Source of the DNA: Undaria pinnatifida
Taxonomy: Eukaryota; Sar; Phaeophyceae; Laminariales; Alariaceae
Assembly: GCA_012845835.1 (NCBI GenBank)
Contig: JABAKD010000014.1
Location: 11,317,219 to 11,381,218, forward strand
Reading direction: 5' to 3'
Length of the DNA stretch: 64,000 nucleotides
Shown: piece by piece, positions 23,573 to 36,200 of the stretch
How the letters are laid out: each line of letters starts with the position of its first letter
Numbering within the stretch: position 1 is the first letter of the stretch
Made by a program: the position numbers and the translations under genes
The notes under the pieces: generated by a model
What the model saw: the letters and a program-made list of their open reading frames with translations, nothing else
What the model was told of the DNA's origin: nothing
Databases searched by the model: none

Positions 23573-26500
23573 ATTGTTGTTGTTATTGTCGTTGTTGTTG
23601 TTATTGTTGTTGTTATTGTTGTTGTTGTTGTTGTTGTTGTTGTCGTCGTCGCATTAACTCGCACAATCAAGTCCGTGGTCACAGGACAAGCCTTAGTCAC
23701 TCGGGAGTGGAGGAATACCCCAGGGAAAAACACAAGCAAGCCAAAGGTTGCACATGCATCTATCATATCGTAGTTGTAGCAACTCATGTATGCGCCATAA
23801 AAAAGATAAACAGAACAAAAAACCTCATCGTACTCATACGAACCAGGTACCTCATACCAGGCATGCAGCTCACAGATATTTTGGGCACTTGTCAGCGGTT
23901 TACATGAACACATACTTCGAATACGTCAGCTGCGATTTCGCCCTATTGAGTGGTCAATACCCAGCTCAAATAAGCAGGTGTGGGGCGTGATACGTCGGCC
24001 ATGTGTATTTTACATTCACTCCTCGGTAAGGATATGATATGTGTGTATCTGAATTTGTGTTCGCGCAGTATAACGACCCGGGCCGACAAAAAAAAAAAAA
24101 GGAATTGCGCCGCTTATCGTGCTCGTAAAAAGTGTTCTTTCGGGGTTTCCGGTCTATTCATTGGCTGGCGATACTTTGACCTTTCCAACCCTTGACTGAC
24201 ATTGTACCGACGTCCATTTGACTGTAATCTTGACCCTACCTTACCCGTATGGTAGCAACATCATAACCTCGTAGTAACTCGTAACATGGTAACCCAATTA
24301 CACTGCACTACTCGTATACTGGACTACACTGCACTACAAAAAAAAGGCGCCTTGGCGGTACACACGACGCGTATGAAAATACGTGGAAGTGTAGTGAGCT
24401 TAAGCTTTATTTTTCCCCATTCGCCGGAGGATAACAAAAAAAAAAAAAAGGCCTGAGCGGTTGGCGGGTATTATTGCACTTGATCCTACGAGTACCGTAT
24501 AACGATCAACACATCATATTTGCGCACCGCATCAGAAGATATCAAAAGCGACGAGAGACTAACGCATTTCACAATTTTGCAACTATGATACGTTGCTTTC
24601 GCCCGCCCGGGCAATTACCACATCACCTTCAGCAGCTCTCCGCTGCGTCTTATACGTACAATACAGAATAGGTCCTTCCCTCTATAGTGCCGATTGTCCG
24701 CTATAGTGCCTGCAAAATCGCTTGCAGCAACAACCAGCAGTGGCACAGCACAACCTATGGCGATACAGCAGTACTCGCACTGCCGCATGCTCTTCCGACG
24801 TGCTTAATAACATCCAATATCGCACTCATTGCACTACGATTAGATACCAATATTTAGTAGCACCATTACCTATTCATAGATTAATCTACTAGTCTAATCT
24901 ATACATGAAAAACCATTGTTTTATTGCTTTGTTGTCAAGATATAGATATGATAAATATATGTGCTACAATCAATATGTAATCAATATGTAATCAATATGT
25001 AATCTAGATCTAATCAACATCTAATTAAGATCTAATCAAGATCTAATCAAGGTCTAATCAAAATATAATCAAGATCAAGCGACGATACAATCGCGATCTA
25101 ATGACGGTCTAATGACGATATACTGTCATCAATTCCTTAAAGGGTTAATCCACCAGCACCAACTACAACGACAACTACAACTATTCGTAGCAGATACGTT
25201 GGTACGGCACCTTGAGACCTTGCTATGAGCCCAAGTAATGATCGACGTGCACCATCGATCGGTGTACCCGTTCAGGGGAACTTTGGGATTGTGACTCTGA
25301 AACCGCATTGATAGAACATCATGCAAATTGGTGGCTAGAAGACGGGGAAGATGGCGCGATACCAGGTGAGGTGTATCACTGCTAGTAGGGTGGTGGGGAC
25401 CAACTGTTGACGGGGCCAGGCTTGGGCCAACGGCCGACGCGTCCGACCTGCTGTTGGCACCGGTTTACATTGCCGTCCGCGCACAGAAGTGGCTACAAGT
25501 AACGTAAAACGTACGGTGAGGTGGCTCGACGGTGGTGTGTAAGGGTAGCAACGGTGTAACAAGGTAACAAGTTTGGGTGTAACGAGTTTGGGTGGGACCA
25601 CCAGCCGGCGCAGGAGGCCTCATCCAATCCAATATCGTACTCTGGTGCTTTCATCAAGTGATCCGTAACGGAGAGAGAGAATACTGCAGTACGACGACAT
25701 CACTTCACCAACTACCAGGTATTGTAGTATTATGGTATCATAGTATTATAGTAGCTTAGCTATCCATGAATAGAGTGTTTTTATATGTTTTCTTATTATT
25801 TTGTTTTTGTTTTTGTTTTTGTTTATTTCGTATTCTCTCTTCCAATGTATTTCTGTTGCTGACGTATGTATGTTGTGCCTGTCGTACCCAGTACTAGGGC
25901 ATGACATTGCGTTGTCGAATGCATTACGATGCATTATCTCTGTGTCGTAGCTTGTGACCACAGAGCTGATCTTTCTAGGGTGAAGAATCAGTACGGAATC
26001 TGGGTGTGCTGGATGTCGACGAGTAGAAGAACGGTTTAATGTGAAGAACACACACACAGAGTAAAAATCGACACACGACGCGTATGAAAATACGTGGAAG
26101 TGTGGTGAGCTGATGCTTTATTTTTCCCCATCCGCCGGAGGATCAAAAAAAAGAAAAAAAGTAACCAACTACCAACTATTTATAGTATAGGAGGGCTGTA
26201 GGCTCTTGGGCTAGAGCTAACAGTTGCGTTCTGTCTCCGTACCAGGTATGCCACTGCCGGCTGTTGTTAACCATGCGGCCTGTTCGTTACCGGTGACGAA
26301 AAAGGAAAACGCTTCGCAGGGCCGAAGAGACCAAACAAGCGACCGGCGAACAAGAAAAAGCAGGCAGGTACAAGAAGTATATATATTATACGCCATGAAA
26401 AATCAACGACAGCGAAACTGACGACGCCGATGAATATCTTTGGGCTTTGAGTACTCCAGAAGATACTTTGTGATTCGAATGTGCACAAGTTTGCCCGCCA

Positions 26501-28379
26501 TCCTCCAGCTTCCAGCGCATTTCCGCTACGAGCAGCCGCTGCTGTGTCTTTGACAATAATTTGACCGATCTGAGGTTTATCATCATGTGATAATGCGGTC
26601 GCCCCGGTGGCGTGTCAGGTCATCCTCGAGCCTGGTATATATAGGTCAGTTTCGTGAGATGGAATCCCCCCGAGTTCGTACTCGTATAATTTTTCGTGGG
26701 GACTTTTTCTTGCGCACAAATTGACTTGCGGAAATCGCTAGAGCGTGAGCTAGCAACACTCGATGAAAACCGACGAGCAGTGGGATTGCTGGACCCTATG
26801 CGCGATAAAACCGAAGGCAAGAACCGGGGGGAAGCAGGGACGACACCTGTGACCACGGCTTGTCCAGAAGCCGGAAAGTACAAGTGTGATGAAAAGAAAA
26901 GAAAAAGGTTACTATAGGGCTATGAATATATCTTCGTACCGGTACTCAATACCGCTGTGCACTACAAACTGTGTACGAGTTACGAGTTATGCCTGGGAAT
27001 CACCCCGAAATGTCCCAAGAAAATGGCAGATCTATTCGATAAAGAGCGCACAACAATCCAAAAATATGTTGAAAAAAAAAAATGCGCCGTAATCCTATTT
27101 ACTTGGATTTAGTATGCATGAACGGTTGACAGAAGATCGAAGAATGCTCGACGCAGACGACGAGTTGGACCCTGCGATTCCACAGACACCTGTGATCAGT
27201 GTTTACAGAGGGCAAGGCCCATCATTTATACTTTTCCGTTATGTTTTCGAGTCTATTCGGCCGGAAATGTGCGGGGGAACTATTGTTTGGTGCTTACATT
27301 CGTCTTTAGCTCAATAAGGGATAGGTACTTGAATTGAATATGGAAGATATGCGTGCCTTGCCGTTGGCTGGGACTGGGCGGAGACAGCAAAGCAATCCGC
27401 GCTCGAATCCGGTAAATAGCCGATGAGAAATTGTTGATCAAACTTGGCCCTTTCGCTGCCTCCTGAGCAAAAGTTCCAAGAAAAATATTGGAAAAACATA
27501 GACTACCGAAAAAAAAAGAACCCCGGAAAATACGAAAACGACAAAAGTCGAGGCAAACACCAGTACATGTCTTCGTTCGTGTAGGGCAAACGGCGCCAGA
27601 CACGGGCGGGCGTATCCGCACGCCGAGCGACTGCCACCACAGCAGGAGCCATCGAGAGAGGCGGGAGGGAATCTGTGACTGGGCCCTGATGCAGCGGGAA
27701 ACGACCTGCCCCGAGCTTCCAGATGCGGATGCATGTCTTAAAAGGCTGTCATCGTAAACACGAAATCTTCGAGCAAAGCAAACAACCATTTGGTCCGAAT
27801 GTAAATAACGTTTATATCATTATATGAATATAGCATATAACGCGGCGGTTCTTACATTTCCGGAGAAATAGGTACTGTACCTGACGTGAGACGGTAGTCC
27901 CTTCGCAGGTTTTTCTTACTCTGATGGAGGTGTTAGTGTTAGTGTTATTGTTAGTGTTAGTGTTAGTGTTAGTGTTAGTGTTAGTGTTAGTGTTAGTGTT
28001 AGTGTTAGTGTTGGTGTTGGTGTTAGTGTTAGTGTTGGTGTTGGTGTTGGTGTTGGTGTTGGTGTTGGTGTTGGTGTTGGTGTTGGTGTTGGTGTTGGTG
28101 TTGGTGTTGGTGTTGGTGTTGGTGTTAGTGTTGGTGTTGGTGTTGGTGTTGGTGTTGGTGTTAGTGTTAGTGTTAGTGTTAGTGTTAGTGTTAGTGTTAG
28201 TGTTAGTGTTAGTGTTAGTGTTAGTGTTAGTGTTAGTGTTAGTGTTAGTGTTAGTGTCAGTGTCAGTGTCAGTGTCAGTGTCAGTGTCAGTGTCAGTGTC
28301 AGTGTCAGTGTCAGTGTCAGTGTCAGTGTCAGTGTCAGTGTCAGTGTCAGTGTCAGTGTCAGTGTCAGTGTTGGTGTTG

Positions 28380-28420
<41 letters not shown>

Positions 28421-31400
28421 GGTGTTGGTGTTGGTGTTGGTGTTGGTGTTGGTGTTGGTGTTGGTGTTGGTGTTGGTGTTAGTGTTAGTGTTAGTGTTAG
28501 TGTTAGTGTTAGTGTTAGTGTTAGTGTTAGTGTTAGTGTTAGTGTTAGTGTTAGTGTTAGTGTTGGTGTTGGTGTTGGTGTTGGTGTTGGTGTTGGTGTT
28601 GGTGTTGGTGTTGGTGTTGGTGTTAGTGTTAGTGTTAGTGTTAGTGTTAGTGTTAGTGTTAGTGTTAGTGTTAGTGTTAGTGTTAGTGTTAGTGTTAGTG
28701 TTAGTGTTAGTGTTAGTGTTAGTGTTAGTGTTAGTGTTAGTGTTAGTGTTAGTGTTAGTGTTAGTGTTAGTGTTAGTGTTAGTGTTAGTGTTAGTGTTAG
28801 TGTTAGTGTTAGTGTTAGTGTTAGTGTTAGTGTCAGTGTCAGTGTTAGTGTTAGTGTTAGTGTTAGTGTTAGTGTTAGTGTTAGTGTTAGTGTTAGTGTT
28901 GGTGTTGGTGTTGGTGTTGGTGTTAGTGTTAGTGTTAGTGTTAGTGTTAGTGTTAGTGTTAGTGTTCGTGTTGGTGTTGGTGTTGGTGTTAGTGTTAGTG
29001 TTAGTGTTAGTGTTAGTGTTAGTGTTAGTGTTAGTGTTAGTGTTAGTGTTAGTGTTAGTGTTAGTGTTAGTGTTAGTGTTAGTGTTAGTGTTAGTGTTAG
29101 TGTTAGTGTTAGTGTTAGTGTTAGTGTTAGTGTTAGTGTTAGTGTTAGTGTTAGTGTTAGTGTTAGTGTTAGTGTTAGTGTTAGTGTTAGTGTTAGTGTT
29201 GGTGTTGGTGTTAGTGTTGGTGTTAGTGTTAGTGTTAGTGTTAGTGTTAGTGTTAGTGTTGGTGTTGGTGTTAGTGTTAGTGTTGTTAGTGTGGAGACAC
29301 ACCGAGGTGGGTTATGTGCGCAACCGCACGCTCGAGGGTCAACAAAGAGGAAACACCTCAAGAGTCCGCCTCGAGGAGCCAGGATGATCTTGAAGGATTA
29401 TAGTGATAAGGAGAGGCGGTACAATCTAGGGAATAGGGACGGGTATCAACACTGATACGGTTGACAATTACTCGTACCATACGAGTAAGAGTGCGCGAGT
29501 ACAGCCAAACACACCAATACAACCTTAGAGCCTGACCCCAGGCTTGTGGTGAGAAGAGAAGAGAAGAACCCTTGGCCAAGACTCAAGCCCAGCGGCACGT
29601 CCAGCAGCAACGTACACGTGGGCTAGAGGTGGGACGCGCCGCCAAGGAGGTATACGGGCGGCGCCGTATACCATGCGCGGTGCAGCACGGCCCAGGGGCT
29701 TGCACAGCAGCAGCAGCAGCCAAGAAAACAAGAGATCAGCCCCTACTGCTTGATCCCTTCCCATCACATTTGGGGCAGCACCGTCGTGTTGCCGGCCGCC
29801 GAGCCCAAGGGGCCGCTCACGCTCGTGCGTCCATGCGTACGCTACTGCTCTGCGCTCTGGGCCTGGGGCTGTGCAAAAGTACGCTTCGTACGAGAAGCAA
29901 AGACACCCCGGTGGGCTGACTGTTTTTTAGCAAAAGGGTCATGGCCTGTGGCAGCAGTGCCTTTTTTGTGAATGATACGCTCCCAACAGCTTTTTGCCGT
30001 GAAGTGGTTTTGTTTTCCCCATCGCTGATTGGTTGATTGCCTACGAGTTTTCTTCGTAGAGAACGACCATGGGACACGCTTTTTCCAAATTTTAGACCTA
30101 CTATTAGACATAATTTAGCCTCGAGGTTAGGTCTTAAGCAGTTCCAACTGGAAGAGCTGGGCCATTCGATATTCTGACCTAACGCATGGAAAAAACACCA
30201 CATGTCTAGAACTCGTCGTAAGACTCATTTAAGCCTGACGATATGCCTATATTTTTGGCTCTCAACCAAATTAAGCCCTATCATGTTTAAAATGTGTAAA
30301 AACTAGGTCTAATTTTTTTACCTAACGACCACGGCAGACCACAGTGAGATGTGGATTATCTCCCAAAGTATTATAAAAATTAAAATACACTCCAGCTGTG
30401 AGATCGAATATTTTGTCGAAACTCATCTGTGTGTGATACTCCGATCGCGCGTATTGCGGGTTGTGTGTCCTCATTAACGATATAGGTCGGCGACTCCCCT
30501 TGCAACTACAGTGTAGCTATCAGGATCAACAGGGTGATGTTAGGCAGTCTGTGCGCGGAAACTATAAAATATGCACTAGGGCACCTTTCGGCCCAAGTGC
30601 CTATTAGAAAAAATTCCAAGCATTTTACAGCGAAAAAAATCACTTCGGAAGGGTTCAAAAGGACAAAGGGGGCATGAGGCAACTCCAAGACAACCCCAGC
30701 TCAGCAGACACAGCTTTAAGATCTTGTATTTTAAAATATCTTAAAAGAATAGGTTCATTCGGGTGTGGGAGCAATCTTCCGAGTCCTCATCCTGGCGCGG
30801 CTGGGCGCCGTTGTCGTCTGTTGGATTCATTCGAGAGGCATCGGTTCCTTCTTCACTCCGTTGGAGGCTGAGGTCTGCGTAGGCGTCCGTGTTCGCAAAA
30901 ACACCTCCCGCAGATGTCGCCGTGGGCCGAGAAAAAGCGCACGTACCCGAGGCCATCCCGGTGTTTCTATCCCCGCATGACCTGCCGGAGCGGGCAAGCC
31001 GTGCTGAAGGAAAGCACGGCTATACCCAGCTGATTGTCCACCAGCCGGGTAGTACACGTTTGTGCCGTGGTCTCGACGGCGCGGCTCGCTCAATACGCCG
31101 GGCATCTCCAACCCGACGCAAGAGGTAGACCAAACCGAGGCGTGCGCTTGACCGGGTGCACCCGGTTGCTGACTGAGGCCTGTAGCCCTCGGCCCGCAGA
31201 ATGCATCAGGACTAAACACCCTGGAACGCTTGTTTTGTGCCGTCTGGACGTTGTTGTAGGTGAGGTCGGGGTATGACCTCATGGGCTGGCGCTCTCCAGC
31301 TCCATCGCCTCTGCCGATCCCAGGCAGTCTCAGCGCGCTGCCGTTGTTCTGGCTCCAGTCCGTGCTGGTCAGGATGTCGCCTCCTGAGTTGCTGCTGCTG

Positions 31401-33203
31401 CCGCTGCTGACGTTGCTGCTGCTGCTGTAGGCAGGGTTTTGCGCGTTCATCATGGTAATGCTGTGGGCAATTGGAGTGGGTGTGGCTATCGTCTGCTGCT
31501 CTGTGCTGTGCTGCTGCTGTGTCTGCTGAGCTGGGGTTGTCCTGGAGTTGCCTCATGCCCTCATGTCCTTTTGAACCCTTCCCAAGTGACGTTTTTTGCC
31601 GTAAAATGCTTGGAATGTTTTCAAATAAGCACTTGGGCCGAAAGGTGCCCAAGTGCATATTTTGGGAGAATCCACACCTCACCGTGGTCTGCTGTGGTCT
31701 TTTGGGTAAAAAAAATATACCTAGTTTTTACACATCTCAAACACGATAGGGCTTGATTTGGTTTAGAGCCAAAAATATAGGCATATCGTCAGGCTTAAAT
31801 AAGTCTATTGTGGATTTTTTTCGAGCGATTGTTTCTGGCGATTATTTTTGTACTTTTGAGGTTCCAGAAATAACTGCATCAGAAATAAAGGGCGTCCATT
31901 ATGGCTTCTGATTTTTGGAAAGTGGTTTTATTTCGAATTGGTAGGTCTTGTTTTGCTGTTTGCCTTCATTCTTGAAATCTGGCACGTACACTGCTGTCGC
32001 CGGCGACGTTAGGTCACCACCGCCTCTGCTGCTGTCTCTTCTGCTGTGCTGCTGCTGTGGTGCTGGCGTGGTGTGCCTGTGGTGTTTTCGATGGTGGTGG
32101 TGTTGCTGCTGTCGCGTTCGTGTGAGGACGAAGCTCCGTCTCGCACACAACAAGCGCGGTATGCTGTCGTAGGTGTGTTTGTGATTCTTTGTTGTGGGTG
32201 ATGGGTGACGTGTACAGCTGACAGGTATCATACCAGATACAGTATACGCAATGGTGACATGTAATACTTGGTATGAGGTAGGAAGTCAAATAATCCCAGT
32301 TCTGAGAGGTTGGAAAAGCTGTTATTTCTGGGCTCAGAAATCACGAGATCCGCTGACTTCTGGCCTCGATTATTTCTGAACCCAGAAATAACGATGATTT
32401 CTGGTCCCATAGTGGATGGTTTTTATTTTCGGAGTCGGAGATCCCTGTTGAAAATATAGGGCTGAAATCCTGAAATATATGATCGTGTGTTTGCGTTGAT
32501 GGAATTCAATCTAAAAATGCAAGCAACTAATCCCGCCGAGCGAACTTTGAAGGAAGAATTTGCCAAAAACGGCATGGAAATTCCAATTTGAGTGAACGTT
32601 AAAATTAACTTCCATCAATAACAACCAGATCATACGATTGGCCTACCAACACCGGGCACACCGGCACAACAATCAGAGGGCACGAGCGCACAACCCACAC
32701 GGTAGCACACAGCACTGATCGCTGTGCGCTGTGCTTGGCAGCGGTAGACACAACCCCACATTGATGTGGAGGCACCTAAGAGTAGCCGGGGAAGCATGGC
32801 GCGTACGCGCAACCTCAGGGGTAGGTGCTAGTGAGCCAGCGCTCCCGCGCTCTCTACGATGTGACCTCGGTCTCTGCTGCTGCGTGATATCGTATTCGGT
32901 GCTGATTTTGTCAACCACCGTCGCTATCCCACAACGCTGTCGCCGAAGCCTCCACCGCCACCGCCACCCACGCCGCACGGCCGCCGCCGCTACTGCTCCT
33001 GCTATGCCGTGGCTGTTGCGCTGCGGCTGCGGTTGGTGTCTCCTGCGTTTGTTTCTAGAAAAAATAATAAAAAACTGGCTGTTCTGTTGTTGTGATGATC
33101 GTGGTGATCGAGCCAGGCCAAGCTGCTGTGCCGCAACTCATCTGGCGGGGCCATCGCCACGGCCACCCCCACCCCCGTCCCCGCCGCTGCGGTTGCGGTG
33201 CTG

Positions 33204-33261
<58 letters not shown>

Positions 33262-36200
33262 GCTGCTGTTTGTCTGATGGTGTTGTGCTGGGCCTGCCCC
33301 TGACCTGGAGTCGAGGTGCTCCCGCACCATGTCTAAATTCAAAAATTGATGTTGCCTCCCCGCTCCCCGCCTGTGATATGGAGGCCGTGTACGCCTTTTC
33401 TGCGATTCGTTAACCGCAAACACAACCAAAAGCATGCCCGAGTGAATCTGGCCTTTTTCTAGCATGATGGAAGAATTTGTAGTGAATTATTTAACGCAAA
33501 CACTCTATTAAAAAAATAAAATAAACTCCAGCTGTGAGATCGAAGATTTTGTCGAAACTCATCTTTGCAAGCTGTGTGTTGTGTGAAACTCCGACCGCGC
33601 GTATTACGGGTTGTGTGTCCTCATTAGGGATATAAATGTATATATATATATATATATATATTTTTTTTCAGCACATTTTCACTTTCCAGCTTCTGGACAA
33701 GCCGTGGTCACAGGTGTCATCCCTTCTCCTCCCCGATTCTTGCCTTCAATTTTTATCGCGCATAGGGTTCAGCAATCCCACTGCTCGTCGATTGTTCATC
33801 GAATGTTGCTAACTCACGCTCTCGCGCTTTCCGCAAGTCAATTTGTCCACAAGAAAAAGTCCCAACGAATTTATACGAGTATGCACTCGGCGGGGCTCGA
33901 ACTCACGAAACTGACCTATACCAGGCTCGAGGATAACCTGATACGCCACCGGGGCGACCGATATGCATGTGTGTACCAGGTATGACACGTTTTTAAATCA
34001 TCGTCTTTTTACTTTCCAGCTCAACTCTCAAGAGGTCTTATCTTCAGCCACCTAATGGATAAGCCGTGGTCATAGGTCTTTTTCCTTTCCCCTGGTAAAT
34101 ATTATACGCGCCTTCACTTTCATCGCGCATAGGGTTCAGCATTCCCACTCTTCAGCTTTTGATGCTCGTTGATGATCATCGAATTTTAATCTATTTTGCT
34201 AACTCGCGCCTTGCGCTATTCATATAGTAAATTGTTTACGCAATAAAAAGTCCGTATGAAAGCACGAATACGCACTCGGGAGGATTCGAACCTGTTGTCT
34301 TTTCTGGGTGGCAAGCGGTGTACCTGGTAGTCGGTTTTTTTAGGAGTAGTGCGACGTACGTACCAGTATGGACCTGGCGCATCGTAGGCTGACTACCGAT
34401 TTCACTTTTTGATATTTCTCTGGCGGAGGCATGAATTGCTTCAGCTATGACATACGCGTGTACCACTTTTGGTTTTGTTTGTGTTTTTTCCCTGGGGTAT
34501 TCTTCCACTCCAGAGTGACTGGAGCCTGTCCTGCGACCACGGACTTGATTATGCGAGTCAATGTGTGAACAACAACAACAACAACAACAATACACATGCC
34601 GCGCCGGTGTATCAGCATAGAGCTACGAGTACTATTAATATTATTACGAAAAATTATATCATACATTGGCATGAACCATTAGTTCCTTGTAAAATTTCAT
34701 TGTTCTATTGTTTCGTATTTGAATTGTCCGAACCGAACACGTCTGTTTCCAGCCTCCAGCGAGGGAGGCCGGCGAGGAATGAGAACGATCGACACGTCAC
34801 CCCAAGGGCTTGTTTAACAACATCATTAACAGCAGTAGTAGAGCACAGAATACAGAGTTTAGGACAACCAACAAGAAACAGGAATGCTGGTTCAGGCTGA
34901 GGCCGGATTTATTACTTGAGAAAGGGTTCGTTCCAGACTAACTTCGGTACAATGGCTGAATCATTTTTTTAAGCCCTTGTTTCTCACCAGGTACTGCAGG
35001 GTAACCGGGCAGGGTAACCGGGCACCATATCTGACTGTTGCTGGTGGTCCTCGCGCATGTACTCGGATACCCGCAGAGTATACACCCTCCGAACTCCCAA
35101 GCATACCCTAGCATTGTTCCTTGCATCGTTCCTGTTAAGTGGCTTGTTTTTTCTGAATACCTCTTCACTTCCCTCTTACGTCCCCTTTTTTTCTCTCTTC
35201 ATTCTTGACATTTCCTTGAGTCAAGAGGACACCAGCTTTTGTTGTTACAAAACAGAAAACCGCAACAATTGAATTCTCGTTTTACAGTTGAGCGGTCGCA
35301 GCACCTGGGTCTCAAATGGTCAACACTTTTATAGGCTTATACGATATCAGTACATTATATGTTTATATTAATAGCGAAGTGTGTGCTGTCTCAGATAGAG
35401 GCGGATATTTGCCTTCACAAGCAGCCGCTGAGCGTCGCAACGACAAAATCAGAGTGCAACAGCAGCAGTACAGCACCAGCACAAGTTCAGCAGCAGCGGT
35501 ACAACGGCAGCCGTGCTTCAAGTACTCGCTTTTGCGTCAGAAGTCACGGTGTATGTGCGTGGTTGGTGCACAGAGCAGGAGGAGATCGAACGACGACGAA
35601 AACGTTTTCACCTCCAGTGCAACAACAATGAAACGCACATCGTGGGACCTCATGAAAGGTATACGTACGATCCATACATCAGAGGCGAAAAAAAACCCGG
35701 TTTATAGCCCATGTTCGATGTACAAATGGAACGCCTGTGTTTCCTCTTTTCGACATGCGACGGACGCCCCCGGGATATTATAAAAATAAACGGGGCTATC
35801 AACTAAACGTGAAGTCAACCACATCACACCCCCAAGGGGAACCTTGTAAGATGAACAATATTTAAACGATTGTGCATGTGGTCTAAAACGTTATTTTTAT
35901 TTTCCCCGACAAGATGATGGCGGTGTTCTTTGGGTCGTGGGCCGAGCGGGGTCGAAACCATATCATTCTATATGAGTAAACCTCAAGGCTTCAGGCTTTC
36001 ACCTGCAATCCCACTGGGACGAACGATATCTGCACCTCCTCCCCGGCAACACGCCGTCGTACAATTAATAATATACTCGGAAGTATTTCGTATGGTATAT
36101 ACTGGTACAATAACATCGCAATCGTGGCAATAAAAAAAAGGAAGCAAAGCTGTTTGCAGGAACGCACACACAGGCGAGTCAAACGTTTCAAACATTTCGG

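Larger units (their letters stand above)
30221..31806. mobile_element. Inverted-repeat element with internal ORF
   Basis: The left arm (30221-30715, interrupted by family B) and right arm (31517-31806) are inverted copies: AGACTCATTTAAGCCTGACG at one end and its complement at 31787-31806. The arms are about 290 bp each once the insertion is removed. No transposase was seen, so it is non-autonomous. No target duplication could be fixed, and the superfamily is unknown. Confidence 0.7.

Noticed and set aside
27812-29387. Open frames of about 490 codons on both strands
   Set aside because: They are translations of the six-base satellite, which has no stop in several frames; two-residue repeats only.
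31948-32172. Conserved-looking frame shared with 22-288
   Set aside because: Both belong to repeat R1 and consist of CTG/CAG low complexity.
35440-35700. Plus-strand exon (VLAFASEVTVYVRGWCTEQE)
   Set aside because: Coding-like composition only; no family match and no splice sites that define it, so not called as a gene.
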